This document shows, in pieces, positions 50,336 through 60,922 of a stretch of 64,000 nucleotides of DNA. Position 1 is the first letter of the stretch, and each line of letters starts with the position of its first letter. The notes beneath the pieces are model-generated. The model was not told where the DNA came from, made no database searches, and was given only the letters and a program-made list of their open reading frames with translations. Position numbers and translations under genes: made by a program. Source of the DNA: Rhizophagus clarus (Eukaryota > Glomeromycota > Glomeromycetes > Glomerales > Glomeraceae); contig BLAL01000054.1 of the NCBI GenBank assembly GCA_015698045.1, positions 1,002,501 to 1,066,500 on the forward strand, read 5' to 3'.

Positions 50336-51214
50336 TTTCTTTTAAATATATATAAATAATAATAAATATAAAAAAGCTATTTTAATTTAAAAAGTTTCAT
50401 AGTTACTAGTAAAATATATACTTTTTCTTAAAAATAATTTAATATTAAAAATATAAAAATATTAAAATTTTTATTTTTTATTAATATAAAAATCCAATTT
50501 GCAATATTATTTATTAAATATTTACAATTACTAAAATTTATAAATTATTAATTAAATAGTTAAATTTCATTAATTAAAAATTTTTGGATTTAAAAATAAA
50601 AATTTTAATAGTCAAATTAAAAAGATAAATTGTAATATAAAAATTAATTTACAAATTTATATTACCTTATATATTTAAAAACCTATTCATTTAATAAAAA
50701 AATAAAAAATAAAAATAATAGTAAATATTTATTAAAAATTTAATTTAAAAAAAAAATTTGAATTCTTATACTAAAATTTTATATAATTATAATTTTACAA
50801 AATTTAATTATTTAAAGTAAAAATATTAAGAAGAGTTTATACATATCATGTAATATTTATTTTGTTATAAACTCTTACCCCTCTTTCCACTCTATTAGAT
50901 TTAATAACTAATCAGATTATAATATTTATAAATTATAAGTGTAATAAAAATTTTAACTATCCTTCTTCCTTTCTTTAATAATTATATAATATGTGTAAGC
51001 TTTCTAATAAAATATTTAATTAAAAATAAATTCAAAAAAATTACAAAAAATTATACTTTTATTAAAATTTACTATATTTAAACTTCAAGAAAAAAAATGC
51101 AAGAAAAAAGTACAATTTTATATTAAAAATATAATCATTATAATGTAATTTTATATAATTATTTCAATATTATTTCACATTAAAAATATAATTATTATAA
51201 TATAAATTGAAATA
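50336..51214. other. AT-rich spacer between two MITE copies
   Basis: No coding signal or recognisable feature. Confidence 0.5.
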
Positions 51215-51375
51215 ATGTATTTACCGCACTCTGCGTTACAAATTTATATATATTTTTATGTTTATCATTTTCCATTTTAAGGGGGGGTGTGGTGTATAAA
51301 CTAATGATCAACATAAATAATTTACAAAAAAGGAAGGATGCGTTATAACACAGGGTGCGGTAAATAAATTCACTC
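51215..51375 (-). mobile_element. Small MITE (copy B), opposite orientation to copy A
   Basis: The reverse complement begins GTGAATTTATTTACCGCACC and contains GCATCCTTCCTTTTTTGTAA, ATTTATGTTGATCA and CACCCCCCCTTAAAATGG, matching copy A along its length with scattered differences and one missing internal segment. The two copies form an inverted pair about 1.2 kb across. Confidence 0.7.
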
Positions 51376-54330
51376 ATATAAATTTATATTAAAAATATAA
51401 TTATTATATATTTTTAGTATAAAATCTATCTTTAAAAGGCTTAAATTTCAATACCATTATTTTAAAATAAGGTTAATATGAAATATTAAAGAAAACATAT
51501 AAACTAAATCATTTTATGTATTACTAATTTGATAATGTTTTTTACTGCAAATTTTTTTGATATTTACTTTTGCATTATTCTTAACTAATATTTTATAATA
51601 ATTAATCTTTTATTATTAAAATAAAAAAATCATGGCTAAATTTTTTAAAAAATAATAAAACATTTATAATTTTCAAAGACATCTAAATTATAAGTTTTTA
51701 TTCAATTTATATATTAATTTTAAGTATATTTTTGTTATATGAATAATATACACTGTATTTTATTGATTATTTTATAATAAAATAATTAAAATTTATGTAT
51801 TAACAATTATAAATAATTACTTAAAGTAATCAATAATGTATGTGAAAAATATCCGGTGCTTATATAGAACATATTTTTGCTAGTAAATGGGAATTTGTTT
51901 TTTAAGTACCATGCGTATTATGCACCTTTCTAATGATTGGTTATGGGTTTAGGTTGGGCTAAGGTTGGGCTAGGGTAGGGACAGAGAATTTAACACGTTG
52001 TCACATCCATTTTTACCGGTTATTCTGGGACAATGCTAAAAAACTCTATTTTGCGCAGGTGCGTAGAAAAAAAAAATCCATATTATAATACCTAATACTA
52101 ATAATGTTTTATATTATTGACTTTTCACTTATTTCCATCTCTGAAATTTTTGAATTACAATTTTTTTTTTTTAATAAGCAATATAAATTAGTAATAAAAG
52201 AAGAATAAGGACATGAAAAAGAACAACTGAAATTAAAAGAATTAAGAAGATTCACAATTTAGAAAGATTACCTAAAAATAAAAGAAAACATCGAAGAAAA
52301 AAAAAATTTTTTTAGCCCTATAGGGTTTACATGTTGTGGCGTCAAACACTTTGACACCCAAAATTGTAGAAGATTTGCACATAATAATTACAATATTGTG
52401 AAAATTCCAAAAACAATGGGTATTGAAAATAATTCATTCAATAATTTCCACGTGTTTTTTTACACATCTCCGAATTAATAATTATTATTAGCAATATAAG
52501 TGGCTTGAACTTTGCATGACAGTTAATTGACAGTTTTTTTTTTCATAAATTATAAAAAATTACCATAAGAGAAAAATCCATTGTTCAAATTTCATTGTTT
52601 TCATTATAAAATTTGGAAAGATTATTTTAAACTTATTACATCATAAACCGCATTTATTATTTAAGAAATTTCCCGGTGATTGGGAGATATTTGTTTTTAT
52701 TTTGTTTTTGTGTTTAGCAAAAGCAAGCTTATCTTTTATGTCAAAAAATCGATATCTGAAATAGATAAATAATTTTTAAATAAATAGTAATTTACCAGTT
52801 ATATGAAGAACAATCAAAAAAAGGACAATCTCCTCGTGGAATGAGAAATAATAATAAAAAAAAAACATGTACAGCGAAATTTGAAATCTGTAACATTATG
52901 CAAAGATGCGTGATATTTTTGATAAACGGAGAACAAAATTACGCGTGTTGTTTACTCCCATGCTATTCAGCCTAATTTCGATTATTCAATAGTAGGAATT
53001 AGGAATAACTTGGCGTTTTTTTTTTTCTTCTATTTTTTTCTCTCGTTAAATCAATTTTCGTCGTGGTGAAATATTTTAATCAAATTACGATAATTAAAAA
53101 AATAATTATTATAATTACTTTATTTTGCGTGAATAATTAATAAATCATGTATGTTCACGAGTCTTTAATGCGTGCCAACAAAGGGAATTTTCACTGATAT
53201 TATTCTAAATGGAAGAATGTTTTATAATATAACACAAATGATTTTTTTTATATAAAAAAAAATTTTTTTTTTTTTTTTTTTTTCAGATTTGTTTATAACA
53301 CAACAATTCTGCATTTTTTTACTTGGTCGTCAGATAAATGCGTCAATGCGATAATATGCAGGGCTTAAGTGTTATTTACATCTCTGCAAGATAGCAGGGA
53401 TCCCATCCGCATTTTTTCTCATTCATTTGATCTCAGTTACTATATATATATATAACAGAAATTTGATCATCGATTTGTCGCGGGCATTTTTATCAGATTT
53501 ATGTGATTGTAAAGACCTAATAATGTAGGCGTATTTATTCATAAATTTTATGATTACGTAATATACATAAAAAAAAAAATTTTTAATTAGCTAGATCAGA
53601 CCCTGAATTAAATTTTTTGAGTCAACAAGTTTAAATTCTTGATATCTTGCATTTTTGTTTGTTCTTTTTTTTTTGAATAGTATGACAAAATTGAACTCTC
53701 AAGTGATCTTGTTACCGAATTCGGCAAAAGGCTCAAATATATTGTTTTGGATTGTTTGTCAGTTTAATTGATCATCAAATAAATTTCACATGTCAAAAAA
53801 ATATGATTTTTTTTATAATTTTTTTTTTTTTTTAAAAAAAAAAAAAATTCACTTGTGTTTCGCGGCGAATGTATTAAATCCTTGTACATATTTGTATTAT
53901 TATTTTTTTTTTTTTTTTTACATAAATATCCAAGAAATTTGATTCAGGTTTAATTTTTTTTTTTTGTTCTATGTTGACTTGCAACGAAAAATTCAACCCC
54001 CTCCTTTCAATGCCTTTCGCAATCATTCATTATTGAACTGGGTATGTTTACTTAATACATGATGATTTACATATATTTATATAACAAATATATATAAATA
54101 TGCTTATTTATTTACTTTGATTTTTTCATTTTTGTAGCAAACATTTGATGTCATCTATTCACGTTTTTTCCAAATAACACTTTTTTTTTTTTTTTTAACG
54201 AAAACCCCATCCTTTATTTTATCGATATCCTAAAAATCTATCATATTTTTATTAAATCCTTTTTTTATCATATTTTAACGACAAATTACCTTTTTTTTTT
54301 CCCTTCTAAAAAATTCGAATTTTATCACGA
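51376..54330. other. Intergenic; return of homopolymer-rich texture
   Basis: No gene recognised. A GC-richer segment at about 51900-52070 contains three short GGTTTAGGTTGGGCTAAGG-type repeats. From about 52.2 kb poly(A)/poly(T) runs reappear, including A(n)T(n) junctions at 53255-53283 and T(n)A(n) at 53820-53848. The last 150 bp before 54331 are T-rich with Pyr blocks, a plausible promoter/leader for the dehydrogenase. Confidence 0.5.
51945..51985 (+). repeat. Short G-rich TTGGGCTAAGG-type repeat
   Basis: GGGTTTAGGTTGGGCTAAGG continues as TTGGGCTAGGGTAGGG, three loose repeats of about 11 bp resembling degenerate telomere-like (TTAGGG-type) sequence. Too short to call an interstitial telomere. 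Confidence 0.5.
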
Positions 54331-55386
54331 ATGGGAATTATTTCTTATGTTGGTAGTTTCTTTGCTACTCCTCCTCCAAATCAAAAATTTGCGGAAAGAT
54401 ATGTTCTCGTTACTGGATGTGATTCTGGTATAGGAAATTTGATTGCAAAGGCTTTACATAGGAGGGGTTATTGCGTATTCGCTGGATGTTTAACTGAATC
54501 GGCTTTCAGAGATTTTCTCGTTCAACCAGCTCCAAATTTTCGACCATTTTTGCTTGATTTAACAAAAGAACAATCAATTCAACAATGTGCAAGAATGGTA
54601 TCTCATGAAACGAAAGAAAAAGGTTTATTTGCCTTAATTAATAATGCAGGGTGTAATGAAGGTTTCGCTTTTGAGTTCACTTCAGCTGAACAAATTGAAA
54701 AAACTATGGAAGTAAATTTTATGGGTCCAATAAAAATGATTAAAGCTCTTTTACCTAATTTAAGACAAAATATTAAATATAATATGAAAAAACCATCAAA
54801 AGATCAGGATATTTATCCAAGAATTATTAATATGACTTCCGTATTAGGTAGAACTACTGTTCCTTTTTATGGTGCTTTTAGTGCTTCAAAACATGCTTTA
54901 GAAGCTATGTTAGATACCATACGTGTTGAATTATTACCATGGAAAATTCATATAACTATGATTGAACCTGGTCCAATTAAATCAAGATTATCTCATCCCG
55001 ATTTAACCGAAATTTCTAAAAAATTTTTTTCTTCCCCTGAAATTACTGAAAATACTTTAACCCTTTATGGGGAAGATTATATTCAAAAAGTTATCGAATT
55101 TTGGCAAAAAATTCATTCCGGTCAAGATAGTCCAAAAGAAATTGTTAGAACTGTTGTTGAAGCTGTTGAAGTTGGTTTTCCAAATGATCGTTATGTTGTT
55201 GGAACCATTGCTAAAGCCCAAGTTTTATTACATAATGTTTTACCGAGATGGGTAATCGATTTAGCTTGGGGAAGTCTTATTAGATTAGTTGGTATTTGGC
55301 CAAAAGAAGTAAAAGAATTAGAAGATGGTCTATTAAACGATGATGTTTCTGCTCCTGCTGCTTCTTCAAGTACTTCAACAAAGTAA
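54331..55386 (+). CDS. Short-chain dehydrogenase/reductase, SDR9C (retinol/beta-hydroxybutyrate dehydrogenase-like), 351 aa
   Basis: Intronless. The Rossmann motif TGCDSGIGN (residues 28-36) and the following AGCLTES (51-57) match the SDR9C group (retinol, 17-beta-hydroxysteroid and D-beta-hydroxybutyrate dehydrogenase-like enzymes), which use NAD(H)/NADP(H). NNAG (104-107), the structural Asn in MEVNFMG (129), Ser170 in NMTSVLGR and IEPGPI (211-216) are all present. The expected Tyr of YxxxK, however, reads F183-S-A-S-K187 in VPFYGAFSASKHALEAM; a Tyr lies three residues earlier at 180. A hydrophobic C-terminal segment (LHNVLPRWVIDLAWGSLIRLVGIW, about 307-330) may be a membrane attachment. 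Substrate cannot be read from the sequence. Homopolymers flank it on both sides; an AATAAATT-type polyadenylation signal lies about 60 bp after the stop. The start has no in-frame competitor and directly precedes a short hydrophobic leader. Confidence 0.9.
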   Translation: MGIISYVGSFFATPPPNQKFAERYVLVTGCDSGIGNLIAKALHRRGYCVFAGCLTESAFRDFLVQPAPNFRPFLLDLTKEQSIQQCARMVSHETKEKGLFALINNAGCNEGFAFEFTSAEQIEKTMEVNFMGPIKMIKALLPNLRQNIKYNMKKPSKDQDIYPRIINMTSVLGRTTVPFYGAFSASKHALEAMLDTIRVELLPWKIHITMIEPGPIKSRLSHPDLTEISKKFFSSPEITENTLTLYGEDYIQKVIEFWQKIHSGQDSPKEIVRTVVEAVEVGFPNDRYVVGTIAKAQVLLHNVLPRWVIDLAWGSLIRLVGIWPKEVKELEDGLLNDDVSAPAASSSTSTK

Positions 55387-55511
55387 TTTTTTTTGGACTC
55401 TTCTTGACATATGAAATCTTATTTTATATTATGATAAATATTTATTAAATAAATTATAATAATATTCAACCAAAAAAAAAAAAAAATAAAATAAAAATAA
55501 ATAAATAAATT

Positions 55512-55544
<33 letters not shown>

Positions 55545-56412
55545 AAAAAAAAAAAAAAAAAAAAATTCAAGTATCCGGTAAAATTTTTAACCACTTAAAA
55601 CATTTAAAAAATGCAGAATTTTGTGTATTTATATCGCTTTAAAAACATAAGCTTATTTATTACTCTACTAGTATAGTACTCAAAGTCACCCCGAGACTTT
55701 TTAATAGGATAATTTTTCTTAATTATTATTTTACGCGTTTTATGATTTTTTTTTCCGTATCTTTTGATGGTTTTATATTTTAAAATTATATATTATATTG
55801 ATAGGTATTCCATATTTTTCTATGTTTTAAATTTACAATTATATATATATATATATTTTTTTTTTCTTGTAATATTTTTTTTTTCTATATTTCGATTGCA
55901 AACTATTCTAAAACGTTTTCAGGCACTTATTTTTTTTCGTCGCTCCCACACTTTATTTTAGTTTATTTTTTGTTATTATTTTTTTTTTCTTTCTTCGCTT
56001 ATTTTAAAATATTATTATAACCGTTAAAAAACCGTTTGGGATTATAATTCATTGTTTTATTTCGGATATTTTATTCTTTTTTTTTATCCTTATTTTTTTC
56101 ATGAAGAAAAAAAAATTTTTTTTTATAAATAAAAGTTTTTGCGATTTGTATTTAGGTATTAAATGACTAATGTTTTTTTACCTATATTTACTATATTTCA
56201 TTTTAGTAATTCTAAAGAATTGGTTTTTAAATCTTTTAAACTATTAAATATTAGGAAAATTTTGCAAAATTATTATAATCTTTAAATACTTGCTACCAAT
56301 CTCATCTCATTCCATTCCATTTCAATATATTAACAAATCCATTCCCATATAAATAAACGCAATCTTAATTTTTACTATATATTTTTTAATATATATTTAT
56401 AGGATTTTGTTT
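55387..56412. other. 3' flank of the SDR gene, homopolymer-rich
   Basis: Begins with a probable 3' UTR, then A-rich runs at 55470-55565 (one A run exceeds 20 nt) and T-rich sequence. No gene seen; the open frame at 55764-55961 is low-complexity. Confidence 0.55.
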
Positions 56413-56879
56413 TTTTCCGCACCTGCGATATATCGCACCCTGAACACTCTGGGCAAAATTACGGTAATGCCGGGCAAAATTAAACATGTGACATTTAACT
56501 AGGGACGTGAAAAATAGATTTTTTACGACTGAAAAAATTCTGTCCCCAGAATACATATACCATATAGCGCTGCATACAGTACCCCCCTCAAATAGTACCC
56601 CCCATAAATAGTACCAGGGTACTATTCAACTACAAATTTTGATATTTTTGATTAGTACCCAGTGCTAATTTAGGCCAAAATTTGATTTTTGGCCAAAGTT
56701 ATTCCTTGTATAGTACCCCCTCCTCACATAGTACCCCCCGGGGTACTATTCAATCTAGGCTGGCTTTCTTGAATAGTACCGGGGGTACTGTATGCAGCGC
56801 TATACGGTAAAAAAATGAAAAGAGAAGGGGTGTGACACAGGTGACAAAAAAGGGTGCGATGCATCGCAGGTGCGGAAAA
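56413..56879. mobile_element. MITE with palindromic TIRs, host of a nested MITE
   Basis: Left end 56413-56441 (TTTTCCGCACCTGCGATA onward) and right end 56851-56879 are inverted copies, 27 of 29 positions matching. Each contains a palindrome of the form GCGATNNATCGC. Removing the inner element at 56558-56809 leaves about 215 bp. The end is related to that of the MITE at 50156 (GCACCTGCG plus palindrome plus CGCAYCC), so both probably belong to one superfamily. Confidence 0.75.
56558..56809. mobile_element. 252-bp pogo-type MITE, deletion derivative of the 31.3-kb element
   Basis: TA at 56558-56559 and 56808-56809; ends CCATATAGCGCTGCATACAG and CTGTATGCAGCGCTATACGG. The first and last about 110 bp align with the ends of the element at 31267-33733, including AATAGTACCCC repeats, TATTCAATCTAGGCTGGC and CCTCCTCACATA. 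The middle is a short GGCCAAAATT/AATTTTGGCC-type join. At least seven AGTACC motifs occur in 252 bp. It has no frame and would need transposase in trans. Confidence 0.9.
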
Positions 56880-57177
56880 TTATTAAACCCATATTTATAT
56901 ATTTTTTTTCTAAATTAATAATATATAAATTTTTGTATTCTAATAAATCAATTTCTATAACTTTACAGGCTAACTGGTGGTAAAATTATCTTACCCAGAA
57001 CCTTCCCTCACATGATCATAATAAAAAATATTTGTCACACTGTATTATACCTCTTCGTTTCTATTTTACAAGACAAATTTTTTCGAGGTGAAACCATATT
57101 TATCACATAATTATTCATCATATGGGTAATTTCTTAATTCCATAATGCCAGCCAAAAAGTCACGTGGAGGAAAAAAA

Positions 57178-57930
57178 GTGACGGTAATACCTAGAGGATA
57201 GATAAATAACGGGGGGGGGGGGGGGGGGGGGGGGGAAGGGGGGGAAGAAAACCAACTCAGAGTCACACAGGCTTATCAATAACTACTTGAACTGAAGTCT
57301 TATTAAATTGGTTATACAAGCAAAATCCTATATTAAAATTGTACAAAAATTTATTTTTCGATATATATTTAAAGAAACGTAGCTGATTTTAAAAGTTAAG
57401 TTTATTCATGTTAACTTTATATAGGCGAAGTGTTTCTACTTAAATTGAACCACTGGTTATTTATTTATCAATTTTTATAAGTTTTTGCTCTTTAATAATA
57501 AAAAGTCAGAATTAATCTTATTTTTCTTTGGAAATTCCAATATAAAGTTATAAATATTTTTATTTAAAACATTCAAAAATAGTGTTTTCTTCATTTATTA
57601 TGTAATATTTACAAATGTGTAATAAAATTTTCTATGGCTTTGAGGTATTTTAAAAGCTCAATTGTATTTTTTAGAGGATATAGAGACGATATTTTGAAAA
57701 AATCGCATATTTACATAATTTCAGATTTTGCCGTTATGGCAGAAAAAATTTTTTGTTATAATTAAGATCAATTATTGGTGATCTTTCACTTTAAACATGA
57801 GGTAGCGTTATATTTTAATATGATTTCTTATAATTTTACATATGGCTTCAGTTCAGTCTCATGATCACTAATTTGTGTAATTCTAAGTTGGTCTTCGTTA
57901 TTTATCTATCCCCTAGATAATACTGTGAAA
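57178..57930. mobile_element. Inverted-repeat element interrupted by a G25 tract in its left arm
   Basis: Left arm 57183-57299 and right arm 57846-57926 are inverted copies: GGATAGATAAATAACG followed by AAGA(AA)ACCAACT, then ACACA and finally TGAACTGAAG on the left, with the same order on the reverse strand at right. The right arm joins AATAACG directly to AAGACC, whereas the left arm has a G25-AA-G7 tract at exactly that junction. The roughly 550-bp interior has no frame. No clear target duplication was found. Confidence 0.6.
57211..57244 (+). repeat. G25-AA-G7 homopolymer tract
   Basis: Twenty-five consecutive G residues (57211-57235), AA, then seven G (57238-57244). It is unique in this AT-rich window, where other homopolymers are A or T. 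It could form G-quadruplexes; a sequencing or assembly length error is also possible. Confidence 0.85.
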
Positions 57931-58470
57931 TTTACCATTTTACGGGATGTGGTAAATTTCATCATACAAGGAAAATTCGCAAGAATTTTTCTTAATATGC
58001 ATTTTATTTAACATAATATGGTAAATTTTACTACATTTTCAATTTTCAAATAATTTATAAAATTTAATTAGTTAAATACTGCTGTAAAGTTGAATAATAT
58101 GTATTTATATAAATTAAATATAAAATTTTATTTAGGCTAATTTTTTTTAGTTTTATCTGATTAAATAATAAAGAAAAAAAAAGTGATAATAATGTATATA
58201 TAAAAAGTAAATAATAAAGAATAAAAGGTAAAAGAAGATAAAAATAAACAATTAAAAGATAATAATAAAAAACAAAGGTAAAGAATAGTAGAAAATAATT
58301 AAGAGATAAACAAAAATAAAGATAAATAAAAAATAAGAATGAAAGATAACAATAGAGATGGATAATAATGCAAAAATAGAAAGAATCATCTAAAAAAATA
58401 AAAAAAAAATATTAATATACATTTTATTAAAAAGTTGATTTAAATTATTTAATACAATACCATTATATTC
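57931..58470. other. AT-rich spacer, A-rich on the + strand
   Basis: No gene. From about 58150 to 58400 it is a purine-dominated run (AAATAATAAAGAATAAAAGG-like words) of low complexity. Confidence 0.5.
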
Positions 58471-59159
58471 ATTGTATAAGGACCCTGAACAATATATATA
58501 TAGGTCAGATGAAAATTTTAAAATTTACTATGATCAATAAGCAAATTATTTTAAGTTCTGCTAAGCAAACTCTTATTATAACCTTTGAATTTTTTATTTT
58601 GCTAAGCAATTTTTTTTCTGACATATATAACTTTATTTAAATATAAAAAGATAATTTAATTATAATAAATATATATATAGTAATAGTAAATTAATTTTTT
58701 ATATCATTGGGAAAAAAAATTGTGAAATTAATTCACTAAATATTAATAAATTAATAATATAAAATGATATACAACTTTGGAATTTTTAATTTAATATAAT
58801 ATTAATATACTATTGCTATTTTAAAAATAGTTTTAAAATTTGGAATTTTTTATAAATATTATTATATTTAGATTTATAAAAATTAAAATATAAATTATTG
58901 CCAACCCTTATGAATAACTTCTTAAAGTTAACAAGTTGATTTAAAATAAAAAAAAGAGTTTTGCTAACTTGCCCTCCCCAGTTAAATTACCTGGGTTAAA
59001 TCACCCCCATGAAAATTTTATAATATTTTATATTAATTTTTATTGGCTAATTTTATTTTTCGTAAAAGTAAAAAAAAAACAAAATAAAATTTATTTATAA
59101 GTTAAAGCTGAATAGAATTATACATTTGTATATTAAAAAAATTGTTTATTTTATTTAAT

Positions 59160-59900
59160 TATTATAGGATAAAAAAAAAAATAAATTGAAACAAATACAA
59201 AATAAAACAATTGGAAAAGAAATCAAATACCAAATTGAAATGAAACCAATGATAAAAATATAAAGTCAAACCAAAACCAAAGAAAATTGAAATAAACCAA
59301 AGCCCAAAAATAAAGAGATTAAACAATATCATAAAGTATAAAAAAACAAGATCAACCAAAATAAACTCAACTAAAAAGAAAAAAGAATCCAACTATAATT
59401 CAGAAAGAAACCCAAAAAGAAACTGACTGAAATACAAAAATTCCAAGTAAATAGAACCTCAAGAAAAAATGTAAGGGAAAAATCCCAGGTAAATCCTAAG
59501 AAAACGTAAAAAATAAACCAAAAACAGAAAAAAAAAAGTGTAAGAAAACCCCACCAGAAAGAACCCCAAAAAGCCCAAAAAGAAATACAAACATAAATCT
59601 GAAAAGAAGCCCAGGATAAAATCTGACCGAAGGAAAGAAAAAGGATTGATTAGTTATTGTAAAGGAAATAGATTTCCAAAATTCTGAAAAATCTGAAACT
59701 TACCGTTTATTAAAGCATCAAAAAACCTACAAAAAAAAGAAGAAAATAATTAATCAGCAAGAAATAAAAAAACAATAAATAAATCCAAGAACATACTGTG
59801 TTAAAGGCTAAAGTTCGAAACGTTAAAGGTGAAGAAAGAGTAAAAGAAAGAGTGAAAGACCAGAAATGCCGTGATAAACAAATAAATAATTTGTAAAATG
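59160..59900. other. A-rich, T-poor strand-asymmetric block
   Basis: On the + strand A dominates, C and G are moderate and T is strongly depleted for about 700 bp (words such as AAACCAAAGCCCAAAAATAA and AGAAACCCAAAAAGAAAC). The minus strand therefore reads as a hydrophobic Phe/Leu frame at 59162-59392, which looks compositional. No tandem period is evident. Confidence 0.6.
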
Positions 59901-60050
59901 TTACATAAATTTTTTCAAATAAAAATTACCAGGTTAAATCATCCTGGTTAAATCACCCTGGGTTAAAATTAGTCTTATACTAAAAAAAATTACATTTTAA
60001 AATTAAAATCACTTAAATGATAAATAATTGAAAGTACAAAAGTTGGTCTC

Positions 60051-60650
60051 ATTTCACGAATATTAATCCAATCATTCTAAAATTTTACTGTAAGTAGATT
60101 CGACCTTACTGAACAACTTTACTTAGGCGGAAAAAGGCAATTTCATTTGACCAAAGTGGTGAAATCAGCTCTGAAGTTGCAAAATGGGTTTTCACAAAAA
60201 AATTGATAATACAAAAATAGCCAATATTTCACAAATATTAGTCCAATCATTATAAAAATTTATATACAGGTAGATTCGATATCACTGAACAACTTTTTAA
60301 ACATAAAAAAGTAATTTCATTTGACCAAAGTGATGTTATTACATCCTGAAGTTAAAAGAGAAAAAAAAATTTTTTGGAGTTAGTACTATTTAAAAAATAT
60401 AATTATCTTCACAAATATTATACTTAGAATCATAAAAATTGAAATACAAATACTTTTTATAACTGCTGAACAATTTACTTAAACATAAAAAGGTAATTTC
60501 ATTTGTCCAAAATTCATTTTATATATGAGTAAAATTAGCAAACAAAAAATAAGAATATGAGAATATTATTATAAAAACATGATTTTTTTTATAAATATTA
60601 AATACAATATTGTGTTTATAAAATTAAAATGTGTAAAATAATAGAAAAGA
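60051..60650 (+). repeat. Degenerate tandem array, period about 175-180 bp
   Basis: TTTCACAAATATTA-like unit starts recur at 60051, 60226, 60406 and (weaker) 60583. Units 1-3 share ordered landmarks: CCAATCAT, GTAGATTCGA, CTGAACAAC and GTAATTTCATTTGACCAAAG. Each unit diverges by point changes and small indels. Confidence 0.75.
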
Positions 60651-60922
60651 AGTATCAATTTAAAAAATTTTTTGTAAAAAAATTTTTTTGATATACATGT
60701 AAAATTAAAAATTTTCTCTCTCTATATATATATATGAAAATCTTTGTTATACAAATAAGAGGTTCTGCTACTCAACTACGCATTTAAATATCTAACCAAC
60801 TAAAAATTTTATATTAAAATAAGCAAATAAAAGTCTTACATAGGGTTTTTTTTCTATATGATCATTAAGCAAACTCAAATCTAACATATTTATATATTGT
60901 TTGGGGTCCTATTGTATAGTTC

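Larger units (their letters stand above)
58471..60922. mobile_element. Degenerate 2.4-kb TIR element
   Basis: The left end (58477-58510: AGGACCCTGAACAATATATA onward) and the reverse complement of the right end (60880-60916: AGGACCCCAAACAATATATA onward) match at about 27 of 33 positions, both followed by GTYAGAT. The overall length suits an autonomous DNA transposon, but no transposase frame survives. The interior holds a strand-asymmetric A-rich block (about 59160-59900) bounded by direct repeats of CCTGGGTTAAATCACCC type at 58977-59008 and 59929-59967, then about 177-bp tandem units (60051-60650). A single origin for all of this is inference. Confidence 0.45.

Noticed and set aside
51945..51985. 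Interstitial telomere
   Set aside because: Only three loose GGTTGGGCTAA-type repeats; not a clean TTAGGG array.
59162..59392. 76-aa hydrophobic minus-strand frame (possible membrane protein)
   Set aside because: Phe/Leu/Ile richness follows from the T-depleted, A-rich composition of the + strand; the block continues with the same composition where the frame is closed.
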